Assembly: GCA_037414955.1 (NCBI GenBank)
Contig: JBBEWH010000193.1
Location: forward strand, 19,463-83,462
From: Phytohabitans sp037414955
Lineage (GTDB): Bacteria > Actinomycetota > Actinomycetes > Mycobacteriales > Micromonosporaceae
Direction of reading: 5' to 3'
Length of the DNA: 64,000 nt
Shown here: positions 8,029-17,223 of the stretch, in pieces
Numbering within the stretch: the first letter of the stretch is position 1
Layout: each line of letters starts with the position of its first letter
The notes under the pieces: model-generated
Told to the model about the DNA's origin: nothing
What the model saw: the letters and a program-made list of their open reading frames with translations, nothing else
The model's database searches: none
Translations under genes and position numbers: made by a program

Positions 8029-9114
8029 ATGACCGTGCTGGACAGCCGTGCGCTCAATCGGGCGCTCCTCGCCCGCCAACTCCTGCTGACCCGGCACGCG
8101 CTGCCGGTGGCCGGCGCGCTCGAGCGGCTGGTGGGGTTGCAGGCGCAGGAGCCCCTGGAGCCCTATGTGGGGCTGTGGAGCCGGTTGGTCGGGTTCCAGC
8201 CGTCGGCGCTGGTCGATCTGCTGACCAGCCGCCAGGCGGTGCGCACGCTGCTGATGCGGCGCACCCTGCACCTGGTGACCGCGCGCGACTGCCTGGCGCT
8301 GCGGCCGGTGCACCAGTCGATGCTCGTCGGCCGGATGTGGTCCACGCTGCGCCGCGCGATGCCCGACGTCGACCTCGACGAGCTGGCGAAGGCCGGCCAG
8401 CCGCTGTTCGAGGAGCGCCCCCGCACGCTCAGCGAGGTGGGCCGGGCGGTCGGCGACCGCTGGCCGGCGGTGCCGCCGCGGGTTCTCGGTGACGCGCTCA
8501 GCACGCTGGTGCCGCTGGTGCAGGTGCCGCCGCGGGGCGTCTGGGGCCAGCGGGCCGCGGCCTACAACACCACTGTCGAGACCTGGCTGGGCGTCCCGCT
8601 CGGCCCGGAGTCGCCGGCGGTCCTCGACGAGTTGGTGCTGCGCTACCTCGCGGCGTATGGGCCGGCGGCCAGCGCCGACATCCGTGCCTGGTCGGGGCTG
8701 AGCGGGCTGCGGGAGTCCGTCCAGCGGCTGCGCCCGCGGCTGCGGTCGTTCCGCGACGCGCGCGGCCGGGAGCTGCTCGACGTGCTCGACGGCGCGCTGC
8801 CCGACCCGGAGACGCCGGCGCCGCCGCGCTTCCTGCCCGCGTTCGACAACGTGGTGCTGGCCTTCGACGACCGCAGCCGGATCATCGACACCGCGCACCG
8901 GGGGCTGAGCGTGGCGGGTGCGCGGTTCCTGCTGGTGGACGGGCGGGTCGCGGGCACCTGGGCGGTCGCCGAGGCCGCCAGGTCGGCGACGCTGCGGATC
9001 ACGCCGCTGCGCCCGCTGACCGCGGGGGAGCGCGACGCCGTGGTCGCCGAGGGCGAGGATCTGCTCGCCATGTTCGCCCCGGATGGCGCCCGCCACGTCG
9101 AACTCACCCCGTGA
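8029..9114 (+). CDS. Winged-helix DNA-binding protein, AlkZ/YcaQ-like (HTH_42)
   Basis: Second HTH_42 member, 361 residues and clearly diverged from the neighbour at 6841-7914. Family landmarks are GLQAQEPLEPYVGLWSRL near the N-terminus, LLMRRTLHLV (the MRGT/RRTL-type strand), YLAAYGPAASADIRAWSGL in the winged-helix part, and PRFLPAFDNVVLAFDDRSRI and VDGRVAGTWAV in the C-terminal module. The LQxQ-type motif corresponds to the AlkZ catalytic region, so it is the more glycosylase-like of the two. Function is inferred. Its TGA lies inside the next family A element. Confidence 0.92.
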   Translation: MTVLDSRALNRALLARQLLLTRHALPVAGALERLVGLQAQEPLEPYVGLWSRLVGFQPSALVDLLTSRQAVRTLLMRRTLHLVTARDCLALRPVHQSMLVGRMWSTLRRAMPDVDLDELAKAGQPLFEERPRTLSEVGRAVGDRWPAVPPRVLGDALSTLVPLVQVPPRGVWGQRAAAYNTTVETWLGVPLGPESPAVLDELVLRYLAAYGPAASADIRAWSGLSGLRESVQRLRPRLRSFRDARGRELLDVLDGALPDPETPAPPRFLPAFDNVVLAFDDRSRIIDTAHRGLSVAGARFLLVDGRVAGTWAVAEAARSATLRITPLRPLTAGERDAVVAEGEDLLAMFAPDGARHVELTP

Positions 9115-9164
9115 TCAAGGCGTCCCTCACGTAGTCCTAACGACTTGAGGGACGCCTTGATCAT
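9111..9164. repeat. Family A palindrome, copy 5
   Basis: GTGATCAAGGCGTCCCTCA...TTGAGGGACGCCTTGATCAT. The TGA of the upstream gene (9112-9114) is its TGATCA end. It lies between convergent genes. Confidence 0.92.
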
Positions 9165-9190
9165 GGGGAGGCTAGGCGAGCATGGGGAAG

Positions 9191-9874
9191 TCAGGCGAGG
9201 ATGTCGCGGAGGCGGGCGATCTCGGCCTGCTGCTCGGCGGCGATGTTGGTGGCCAGCTCGGTCAGCCGCTCGTCCTTGCCGACCTTCAGCAGGTCGGTGC
9301 ACATGGCGACGGCACCCTCGTGGTGGGAGACCATCATGTCGACGAACACCTTGTCGAACAGGTCGCCCTTCAGCGTGGCGATGCCGCGCATGGCCTCCGG
9401 CGGTTGCATGCCGCGCATCCCCGCGTGGTCGTGCCCCGCCTCGTCCGGCTGCTCCGCGAGGCCGCGGGTGCGCAGCCAGGTGCGGAAGAACTCCACCTCC
9501 GGCTTCTGCGCCGCCAGGATCCGGTCGGCCACCGCCTTGATCTGCGGGTTGCTGGCCCGGCCGGGCGCCAGCGCCGCCATCTCGAGGGCCTGCTGGTGGT
9601 GCGGGATCATCATGCGCACCCACCACACGTCCAGCGCGCTGTATCCGCTCCCGTCCGGCGCCTTGAACTGGTCGGACGGCACTGTGGACGCGGACTCGCC
9701 CGGCCGGCCGGGCACGATCACCGGCACCGGTGACGAGGTGGGCGTCGCGGCGGCCTCCGGACCGGACGGGCCGGACGCCGTGTCACCGGAGCGGAGGGCG
9801 ATCGCGACCGCCGCGGTGGCGGCGACGATCGCCACTGCGCCGCCAATCAGGGCCGCGCGCCGCGTGACAGCCAT
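9191..9874 (-). CDS. DUF305 family exported protein
   Basis: 227 residues. An N-terminal membrane anchor or signal (AALIGGAVAIVAATAAVAIAL) is followed by a Ser/Thr/Pro-rich linker and a ferritin-like four-helix DUF305 domain. The two characteristic His-rich helices are seen: VRMMIPHHQQALEMA and VDMMVSHHEGAVAM. A HDHAGMRGMQ segment between them adds possible metal ligands. The family is found on the outer membrane face and is often linked to copper or other metals; the actual role is unknown. It is divergent from the LVIVD protein gene, with 134 bp between starts. Confidence 0.92.
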   Translation of the reverse strand: MAVTRRAALIGGAVAIVAATAAVAIALRSGDTASGPSGPEAAATPTSSPVPVIVPGRPGESASTVPSDQFKAPDGSGYSALDVWWVRMMIPHHQQALEMAALAPGRASNPQIKAVADRILAAQKPEVEFFRTWLRTRGLAEQPDEAGHDHAGMRGMQPPEAMRGIATLKGDLFDKVFVDMMVSHHEGAVAMCTDLLKVGKDERLTELATNIAAEQQAEIARLRDILA

Positions 9875-10008
9875 CCTGACCTCCCCCGGAACCCGCGCGA
9901 TCGTAACGCGGTCGTTAGTTCCCTCCAGTGACCGCCTTCACATCGACGACTACGATACGTGGGTAAGGTGTGCACCACTCTGTCACCCTCACGAACGGGG
10001 AACCACCC

Positions 10009-11421
<1,413 letters not shown>

Positions 11422-11442
11422 CCCGGTACCCCAGCGGTTAAT

Positions 11443-11470
11443 CGGCCCGGCCTCCGCGGAGGCCGGGCCG
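11443..11470 (+). terminator. Perfect 28-bp GC palindrome after LVIVD gene
   Basis: CGGCCCGGCCTCCG directly followed by its complement, 21 nt after the stop. No U-tract follows (TCGCGTTTGC). This is typical of actinobacterial intrinsic terminators. Confidence 0.8.
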
Positions 11471-11657
11471 TCGCGTTTGCCGGCGTATTTGCCGGCGTAT
11501 CGGCGTTCATGATTCAATATTGCCGCGTGGTAGCTGCGAGTGGCTCTGTTGTTCGGGCCGCGACGGCCATGCCGGGCACGGGCGGGAAAGGGCACCGCCC
11601 CCGGCGCGGTGCCGTCGCGCGCGATGCATCGCAGCTTGCTACGAAAGGGATCCAACC

Positions 11658-12704
11658 GTGAAAGCGAAACGCAGGTTGGCGGTGTTGACCGCCGCCGCGC
11701 TGCTGGGCAGCGGCATTCCGCTGCTGATGAATTCCACTCCGGCGCTGGCGCACGGCGCGTTCGTGAAGCCGGCCACCCGCACCTACGCCTGCTATGTCGA
11801 CGGCAAGGCGCACGGTGGCGGCGACCTCAACCCCACGAACCCCGCCTGTGCCGCCGCCGTGGCCCAGGGCGGCAAGCAGCCGCTGTGGGACTTCTACGGC
11901 GTGCTCATCGGTAACGCGGGCGGCCGGCACCGGGAGATCATCCCGGACGGGCAGCTGTGCGGCGCCGGCACCACGAAGTACGCGGCCTACAACGCGGCCC
12001 GCCTCGACTGGCCGGTGACCCAGCTCCAGTCCGGCGGCACCATGGAGTTCCGGTACAACGCGTGGGCGCCGCACCCGGGCACCTGGTACCAGTACATCAC
12101 CAAGGACGGGTTCGACCCGACGCAGCCGCTGAAGTGGTCCGATCTGGAGGAGACGCCGTTCGACCAGGTGACCAACCCGCCGACGACCAGCGGCGAGTCC
12201 GGCTCGGAGTACTACTGGAACGCCCGCCTGCCCGCCAAGCAGGGCCGCCACATCATCTACTCGATCTGGCAGCGGTCGGACAGCGCCGAGGCGTTCTACA
12301 ACTGCGTGGACGTGCAGTTCGGCGGCACCCCGCCGACCACCTCGCCGACGACCTCGCCGCCGACCGTCCCACCGAGCAGCACACCGCCCACCGGCACCGG
12401 GAACTGCACCGGGGTGGCCCGGACGACCAGCTCGTGGTCCGGTGGCTTCCAGGGTGAGGTGACGGTGACCAACACCGGCACGTCGCCGGCCAGCCCGTGG
12501 ACGGCGACCTGGACCATGCCGGCCGGCGCCACGATCAACAGCGGCTGGAACGCCACGGTGTCGCAGAGCGGCACCACGGTCACCGCGTCCGCACCGACCT
12601 GGACGCCCACGCTCGCGGTCGGCGCGTCGGTCACGATCGGGTTCGTGAGCAGCGGCTCACCCGGCCCGACCGCGATCAAACTCAACGGCGCCACCTGCGG
12701 CTAG
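11658..12704 (+). CDS. AA10 lytic polysaccharide monooxygenase with CBM2
   Basis: Secreted copper enzyme that oxidatively cleaves cellulose or chitin chains, 348 residues. The signal peptide ends at residue 31, so His32 (ALA-HGAFVKP) becomes the N-terminal histidine of the copper brace; the second His is in WAPHPGTWYQY. The catalytic domain runs to about residue 215 with paired cysteines. A Thr/Pro/Ser linker (PPTTSPTTSPPTVPP) and a CBM2 cellulose-binding module follow (SSWSGGFQGEVTVTNTG ... GWNATV, with Cys at both ends). CBM2 suggests cellulose as substrate. The GTG at 11658 has AAAGGGA 7 nt upstream. An inverted repeat (family D) follows the stop. Confidence 0.96.
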   Translation: MKAKRRLAVLTAAALLGSGIPLLMNSTPALAHGAFVKPATRTYACYVDGKAHGGGDLNPTNPACAAAVAQGGKQPLWDFYGVLIGNAGGRHREIIPDGQLCGAGTTKYAAYNAARLDWPVTQLQSGGTMEFRYNAWAPHPGTWYQYITKDGFDPTQPLKWSDLEETPFDQVTNPPTTSGESGSEYYWNARLPAKQGRHIIYSIWQRSDSAEAFYNCVDVQFGGTPPTTSPTTSPPTVPPSSTPPTGTGNCTGVARTTSSWSGGFQGEVTVTNTGTSPASPWTATWTMPAGATINSGWNATVSQSGTTVTASAPTWTPTLAVGASVTIGFVSSGSPGPTAIKLNGATCG

Positions 12705-12709
12705 CGGCA

Positions 12710-12757
12710 AGGAAGGGTCCCTTCCTATCGCTTTGTGCATAGGAAGGGACCCTTCCT
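12710..12757. repeat. Family D inverted repeat, copy 1
   Basis: AGGAAGGGTCCCTTCCTAT and its complement flank CGCTTTGTGC. Each arm is itself palindromic (AAGGGTCCCTT). It starts 5 nt after the LPMO stop and is a likely terminator. A related copy is at 60881. Confidence 0.88.
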
Positions 12758-12830
12758 CACTTCGCGGCGCCCGGAGGGTGAGCGCGAAAAGCGGTTTGGG
12801 AGCTGCGGTGGTGCGGCGGATCATCGGCGC

Positions 12831-13529
12831 ATGACGCGACCATGGATGATCGACGAGCTGGCGTACGCCGGGCCCGAGCACCTCGACGAGGAGTTCGTGG
12901 CGGGGTACGACCGCAAGCAGGGCTCGCCCGACCCGGCCGACGAGCTGGCCGCGCTGCGGGCCCACGGGGTAACCGCCGGCGCGACGGTGGTGGACCTGGG
13001 CGCCGGCACCGGCCGGGTGGCCCTGGCGGCGGCGCGTGAGTTTCGCCGGGTGGTCGCGGTGGACGTGTCGCCGGCCATGCTGGCGCACGTGCGCCAGCAG
13101 GTCGCGGCCGCCGGCCTGTCCAACGTGGAGTGCGTGCGCGCCGGCTTCCTCACGTACGAGCACGCCGGTCCGCCCGCCGACGCGGTGCTGAGCCGGCACG
13201 CGCTGCACCAGCTCCCGGACTTCTGGAAGGCCGTGGCCCTGGACCGGATCGCCCGGATCCTGCGGCCCGGCGGGGTGCTGCGGCTGCGCGACCTGATCTA
13301 CGACTTCGCACCGGCGGAGGCCGACGCGGTCTTCACGAGCTGGCTGGCCGGGGCGGCCACCGACCCGGCAGCGGGCTATACGGCCGCCGACTACGCGGAA
13401 CACATCCGCACCGAGTACAGCACGTTCCGCTGGTTGCTGGAGCCGATGCTGGACGCGGCCGGGTTCGACATCGTGGCCACCGACTTCCCGGCCCCGGTCT
13501 ACGGCGAATACACCTGCGTCCGCCGGTAA
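12831..13529 (+). CDS. Class I SAM-dependent methyltransferase
   Basis: 232-residue Rossmann-fold methyltransferase. Motif I is VVDLGAGTGRVAL (about residues 56-68), motif II VVAVDVSPAML, followed by VECVRAGFL and the post-motif LRPGGVLRLRDLIYDF. The N-terminus (MIDELAYAGPEHLDEEFVAGYDRKQG) matches the Methyltransf_25 proteins of actinomycetes. The substrate is unknown. ATG 12831 or 12843 could start it; neither has a strong ribosome binding site. It is a single gene with an enlarged family A element after its stop. Confidence 0.92.
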   Translation: MTRPWMIDELAYAGPEHLDEEFVAGYDRKQGSPDPADELAALRAHGVTAGATVVDLGAGTGRVALAAAREFRRVVAVDVSPAMLAHVRQQVAAAGLSNVECVRAGFLTYEHAGPPADAVLSRHALHQLPDFWKAVALDRIARILRPGGVLRLRDLIYDFAPAEADAVFTSWLAGAATDPAAGYTAADYAEHIRTEYSTFRWLLEPMLDAAGFDIVATDFPAPVYGEYTCVRR

Positions 13530-13535
13530 CTCTCC

Positions 13536-13667
13536 ATGATCAAGGCGTGCCGCACGGCGGTGGAAAGGCGGGTGGGGGGCCATGTTAATTGTCAGCGGGG
13601 GGCGATCGCCCCCACAAACACGCCCCCCCTCGCTTCGTTCTAGCGCCGTGTGGGACGCCTTGATCAT
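13536..13667. repeat. Family A palindrome, copy 6, long-loop form
   Basis: 132 bp. Standard family A ends (ATGATCAAGGCGTGCC and GGGACGCCTTGATCAT) enclose about 75 extra bases that themselves hold a GGGGGGCGATCGCCCCC hairpin. The copy at 28029 has the same design. It starts 6 nt after the methyltransferase stop. Confidence 0.85.
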
Positions 13668-13772
13668 GGACAGAGGGGGCAAAGCGAACGCATAGGTTCT
13701 TCACAACTTCTTCCTAGCGACAGGACGGCCGGTCGGCACTATCTACGTCGGCGCAACCCCAGCGCCGGTCCG

Positions 13773-13786
13773 GAACGTCAACGTTC
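13773..13786 (+). promoter_or_regulatory. Imperfect palindrome upstream of sigma gene
   Basis: GAACGTCAACGTTC, with six-base arms around a mismatched centre, 20 bp before the sigma factor start. It is a possible operator or autoregulatory site. Confidence 0.35.
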
Positions 13787-13806
13787 GTGGAAGGGGAGGA
13801 GTCTGG

Positions 13807-14355
13807 ATGCGCGGTGACGCCACGCGGGTGGGCGACCGGGATAGCCAGGACTACGTCGACTACGTGTCGGCGCGGCTCGCGCGCTGGCACCGCGCGGCAT
13901 ACCTGCTGTGCGGCGACGAGCACCGCGCCGACGACCTGGTGCAGACGACGGTGACCAAGCTGTACGTACACTGGGCGCGCGCCCGTGCCGCGGACAACAT
14001 CGACGGATACGTGCACCGCATGCTGGTGCGGGCGTTCATCGACGAGCGTCGGCTGGCCTGGTCGAAGGTGTGGCTGATGTCGGCCACGCCGGAGCGGGGC
14101 ACGGCGGGGGATTCGGCGGTGGAGGACCGCGATCTGGTGGTGCGTGCGCTGGAGGAGTTGCCGAAGGGGCAGCGGACCGTGCTGGTCATGCGGTTCCTGT
14201 GTGACATGCCGGTCGAGGAGGTGGCCGCCGCCATGCGGTGCTCCACCGGAAATGTGAAGGCGCAGACATTCCGCGGGCTCGCGGTGCTGCGCGAGCGGTT
14301 GGGTGGCGAGTTCGCGGGGGCGCTGGCCGGAAGGGCGAAGGGGGTCCCCGCTTGA
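13807..14355 (+). CDS. ECF sigma factor, SigE family
   Basis: RNA polymerase sigma factor of 182 residues. Region 2 contains RAAYLLCGDEHRADDLVQ, followed by the helix VTKLYVHWARA. Region 4 contains LEELPKGQRTVLVMRFL, DMPVEEVAAAM and the DNA-reading helix STGNVKAQTFRGL. This is the actinobacterial SigE-type ECF group. GGAAGGGGAGGAG lies before the ATG. The next gene begins about 50 nt later in the same direction and encodes a membrane-anchored protein, the usual place for a sigma-factor partner. Confidence 0.95.
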   Translation: MRGDATRVGDRDSQDYVDYVSARLARWHRAAYLLCGDEHRADDLVQTTVTKLYVHWARARAADNIDGYVHRMLVRAFIDERRLAWSKVWLMSATPERGTAGDSAVEDRDLVVRALEELPKGQRTVLVMRFLCDMPVEEVAAAMRCSTGNVKAQTFRGLAVLRERLGGEFAGALAGRAKGVPA

Positions 14356-14404
14356 CCAGGCAACCACGCTCGTTGGTCGCCATCGCTCCGACCGGGGCCC
14401 GCTC

Positions 14405-15589
14405 GTGATCCGGGAGGGTCAGCGCCTGCACGACGTACGCGAAATGCTGCAGACGGCGCGCGTGCCGCCGTCGGGCGTGGACATCGCGCTGGCCATGGCG
14501 GCCGGGCGCCGGATGCGGCGGCGCCGCCGCATCGTCGCGGTCGCCGCCGCGACCGCGCTCGCGGTCACCGGCACGGTCGGGGTCCGCGAGATGATTCCGG
14601 GTACGCCCACGCCGCCCGCCGACACGCTGGTCGCCGCCGGCCCGGGCGCGCCGGACCCGTTCGCCGGCTGCCAGGTACGCGCGCTGACCCGGGCCGTCGA
14701 CGAGAAGCTGGCCGACACCCCGGCCGCGGACCCGACCGGCCGGTACGTGGTGGCCGCCCTCGAGCGGTCCGACGGCTCGACGCGGGCCGTGCTGTGGGCC
14801 GACGGGGTGGCGCGGCAACTGCCGGTGCCCGGCGTGCGCGCCGAGGTGTACGACGTGAACTCCGCGGGCGTCGTGGTCGGCTCGGGGGCGACGAAGGGCC
14901 GCCAGTTCGGCTGGGTGTACCGGGACGGCGAGGTGGTCACGCTGTCCGTGGCCGACAAGCGGGAGCCCACGGCGGTCCGCGCGGTCAACGAGCTCGGCGA
15001 CGTGCTCGGCGAGGCGTGGTCGGACAAGCGCATGATGCCCGTGGTGTGGCAATCGGAGCGGGACGGCGTCGGTGCGTTCGTGGCGACGCCGGAGGACGTC
15101 ACCCCGGTCGACATCGCCGACGACGGCACCGTGGTGGGTATCCGCGCGACCCGCGAGGCGCCGATCGTATGGCGGTCGGACGGCACCGAGCGCCGGCTGG
15201 CGCTGCCGGCGGGCGCGTCGGGCGGCCAGGTGCTGACGGTACGCGGCGAGTGGGCCACCGGATGGGTGGGCGGCGACGACCGTGCCGCGGCGAAGGCGCA
15301 GCTGCCGAAGCTGCGACTGGCCGCGCCGGCGGGCGCGGTGCCGGCGCGCTGGCACCTCACGACCGGTGAGGTCACCACCTGGGTGGCGGCCAGCGAACCG
15401 GCGAGCGCGGTCAACGCCGCCGGCTGGGTGACGCTGCCGGCGCCGTCGGGCGGGTCGGCGCGGGTCGCCCGGGACGGCCAGCTCTACGAGCTGCCGGGCT
15501 CCACGGACGCGTACCCGATGGCGCTGAGCGACGACGGACGCCGCCTGTACGGCGTCCGCGGCGACGAACTCCTCTCCTGGACCTGCTGA
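14405..15589 (+). CDS. Membrane-anchored HAF-like repeat protein, sigma factor partner
   Basis: 394 residues. A short cytoplasmic N-terminus of about 40 residues (DVREMLQTARVPPSGVDI) precedes an Arg-rich stop (RRMRRRRR) and one transmembrane helix. The large extracytoplasmic domain is built of repeats such as AEVYDVNSAGVVVGSG, PTAVRAVNELGDVLGEA and TPVDIADDGTVVGI, the pattern of HAF-type repeat proteins that form a propeller. Its position after a SigE-type gene suggests it modulates the sigma factor, but no zinc-finger anti-sigma motif is present. The GTG at 14405 is chosen; ATG 14444 is an alternative. Confidence 0.85.
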   Translation: MIREGQRLHDVREMLQTARVPPSGVDIALAMAAGRRMRRRRRIVAVAAATALAVTGTVGVREMIPGTPTPPADTLVAAGPGAPDPFAGCQVRALTRAVDEKLADTPAADPTGRYVVAALERSDGSTRAVLWADGVARQLPVPGVRAEVYDVNSAGVVVGSGATKGRQFGWVYRDGEVVTLSVADKREPTAVRAVNELGDVLGEAWSDKRMMPVVWQSERDGVGAFVATPEDVTPVDIADDGTVVGIRATREAPIVWRSDGTERRLALPAGASGGQVLTVRGEWATGWVGGDDRAAAKAQLPKLRLAAPAGAVPARWHLTTGEVTTWVAASEPASAVNAAGWVTLPAPSGGSARVARDGQLYELPGSTDAYPMALSDDGRRLYGVRGDELLSWTC

Positions 15590-15630
15590 CCTGTCCTGCC
15601 CCACCGGTCCGCGGGGCGCGCGCTGCGCCC

Positions 15631-15709
15631 AAAGGGCAGCCCTCTGGGGCGTGAATTCCGAACAGAGCTCCCCTATACCCGCCATAGCGGTGAGAGGGCT
15701 GCTCTCTTG
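15631..15709. repeat. Family E inverted repeat, copy 1
   Basis: Ends AAAGGGCAGCCCTCT and AGAGGGCTGCTCTCTT, with the conserved inner block GGGGCGTGAATTCCGAA. The same arrangement recurs at 19579-19656. The rest of the 15590-15782 gap holds only the promoter of the next operon. Confidence 0.85.
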
Positions 15710-15770
15710 AAGACGCCTCGGCCCCGGCGTCGCGCCCGCATTCCCGACTAGGCCGATGGGGTTTATGGGG

Positions 15771-15776
15771 TATGCT
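15771..15776 (+). promoter_or_regulatory. -10 element TATGCT, leaderless start
   Basis: TATGCT ends 6 nt before the ATG at 15783. There is no Shine-Dalgarno sequence. Confidence 0.6.
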
Positions 15777-15782
15777 GGCGGC

Positions 15783-16226
15783 ATGACGCATGAACTGCTG
15801 GCCATCGCGCGCGGCTGGGCAGCCGAGCCGGCCCGGTGGCCCGTCCAGCCCCGGTTCGACCCGATCGACCGCTGGTACGCCCGGCTCGCCACCGCACCCG
15901 GCCACGAGGCGTGGCTGCTCACCTGGCTGCCCGGGCAGCACACCGAGCTCCACGACCACGGCGGCTCGGCGGGGGCGTTCGTCGTGGTCGCCGGTGCGCT
16001 CGTCGAGCAGACGGTCCGCGGCCACCGGCTCCGGGAGGCGGCGCTGCCGGCCGGGGCGCACCGCCGGTTCGGCGCCCACCATGTGCACGCCGTCGCCAAC
16101 CGCGGCGACGCGCCGGCGGTCAGCGTGCACGTGTACGCGCCGGCGCTGCGCAGCATGACCCGCTACCGGTTCGACGGCGGCCGCCTGCGGATGGCCGAGG
16201 TGGAGCGGGCGGGGGTGGCGTGGTGA
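15783..16226 (+). CDS. Cysteine dioxygenase-like cupin
   Basis: 147-residue cupin of the cysteine dioxygenase family, which oxidises thiols such as cysteine to sulfinates with non-haem iron. The iron site is visible as HTELHDHGGSAGAF (His-x-His of cupin motif 1) and HHVHAVANRG (His of motif 2). RYRFDGGRLRMAEVE closes the domain. It heads an operon: its TGA overlaps the GTG of a rhodanese gene, and a regulator follows. Coupling to rhodanese supports a role in sulfur or thiol metabolism. The leaderless -10 box sets the start. Confidence 0.92.
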   Translation: MTHELLAIARGWAAEPARWPVQPRFDPIDRWYARLATAPGHEAWLLTWLPGQHTELHDHGGSAGAFVVVAGALVEQTVRGHRLREAALPAGAHRRFGAHHVHAVANRGDAPAVSVHVYAPALRSMTRYRFDGGRLRMAEVERAGVAW

Positions 16227-16648
16227 CCAAGAGCATCGACGAGGTCCTGGCGGCCGCCCGCCAGCGGCTCTGTCGCCTGGAGCCGGAGGCGGCGCACCTG
16301 GCGTACCGGACGAACGCGGTGCTGGTGGACATCCGCCCGGCCGCCCAGCGCGCCGCGACCGGGGAGATCCCCGGCGCGCTGGTGGTCGAGCGCAACGTCC
16401 TCGAATGGCGGTTCGACCCCCGCAGCCCGTCGCGGCTGCCGATCGCCCACCGGTACGACCTGCCGGTGGTGGTCTTCTGCCAAGAGGGTTACACCTCGTC
16501 CCTCGCGGCGGCGTCCCTGCAGGACCTCGGGCTGTTCCTGGCCACCGACCTGGTCGGCGGCTTCGTCGCCTGGCGGGCGGCCGGGCTGCCCGCGTACGGT
16601 CCCGCGGACCTCTACGCGCACGTCTACCCACACGCGCCCGTCTACTAA
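16223..16648 (+). CDS. Rhodanese-like sulfurtransferase
   Basis: 141-residue single rhodanese domain. VLVDIRPAAQRAATGEIPGAL is the entry motif, and the active-site loop FCQEGYTSSLAA carries the catalytic Cys, which accepts persulfide sulfur. GGFVAWRAAGLP is the conserved exit motif. Its GTG overlaps the stop of the dioxygenase-like gene (GTGA), and the winged-helix regulator starts 9 nt after its own stop. The three are almost certainly one transcript. It probably processes the sulfur products of the upstream enzyme; this is inference from the operon. Confidence 0.94.
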   Translation: MTKSIDEVLAAARQRLCRLEPEAAHLAYRTNAVLVDIRPAAQRAATGEIPGALVVERNVLEWRFDPRSPSRLPIAHRYDLPVVVFCQEGYTSSLAAASLQDLGLFLATDLVGGFVAWRAAGLPAYGPADLYAHVYPHAPVY

Positions 16649-16657
16649 GGAGAGAGC

Positions 16658-17104
16658 ATGCCGGCCCTGACCGTCACCTTCACCATGCCGCTGGCCGACG
16701 AGCAGGTCAGCCCGCAGGCGTTCCGGCTCCTTGAGGTGGTGCGGGACCTGGTCTCGCAAGGCGACGGCACGGTGCACGCCGCACCGCCGCCGGTGGACGC
16801 CGAGCCGGTGCGGATCCTGCCCGGCACCCGCACCGTCCTGCGCGGCGCCGAGGCGCTGGAGCTGACCCGGCTGGAGTTCGACCTGCTGCAGTTCCTGGCC
16901 GAGCACCCCAGACGCGTGTTCACCCGGCGCCAGCTGCTCGGCGCGGTGTGGGGATACGAGCACGCGGTGGCCCGCACGGTCGACGTGCACGTGCGCCGCC
17001 TACGCGCCAAGCTGGGCGAAGACACCCCGGTGGTAACGACGGTCTACGGCGTCGGCTACCGCCTAGCCGACGCCGCCCCCGTGACGGTCGAACCCGACGC
17101 GTAA
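16658..17104 (+). CDS. Receiver-less OmpR-type winged-helix regulator
   Basis: 148 residues. The C-terminal half is a full OmpR/PhoB DNA-binding domain (ELTRLEFDLLQFLAEHPRRV, VWGYEHAVARTVDVHVRRLR, VVTTVYGVGYRLA). The receiver domain is absent. In its place is a 35-residue N-terminal module (LTVTFTMPLADEQVSPQAF, RLLEVVRDLV) that recurs in the gene at 21301, so it defines a small subfamily. AAGGAGAGAG precedes the ATG. As the last gene of the operon it may regulate sulfur genes; its signal input is unknown. Confidence 0.93.
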   Translation: MPALTVTFTMPLADEQVSPQAFRLLEVVRDLVSQGDGTVHAAPPPVDAEPVRILPGTRTVLRGAEALELTRLEFDLLQFLAEHPRRVFTRRQLLGAVWGYEHAVARTVDVHVRRLRAKLGEDTPVVTTVYGVGYRLADAAPVTVEPDA

Positions 17105-17128
17105 CCCGGTCCCCGCGTCGCTTCTCTG

Positions 17129-17204
17129 CGTTGATCGAGGAAGTTTCGTGGCTATCAAGTCCCGATAAATCCGGACATCATAGCCACGAAACTTCCTCGA
17201 TCAA
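17129..17204. repeat. Family F inverted repeat
   Basis: Perfect 26-bp arms beginning GTTGATCGAGGAAGTTTCGT, with a 24-nt loop. It lies between convergent genes, 25 bp after the regulator stop and 20 bp from the other. Its ends share TTGATC with families A, B and C. Confidence 0.9.
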
Positions 17205-17223
17205 CGGGGGCGGCGGGCGGGCG

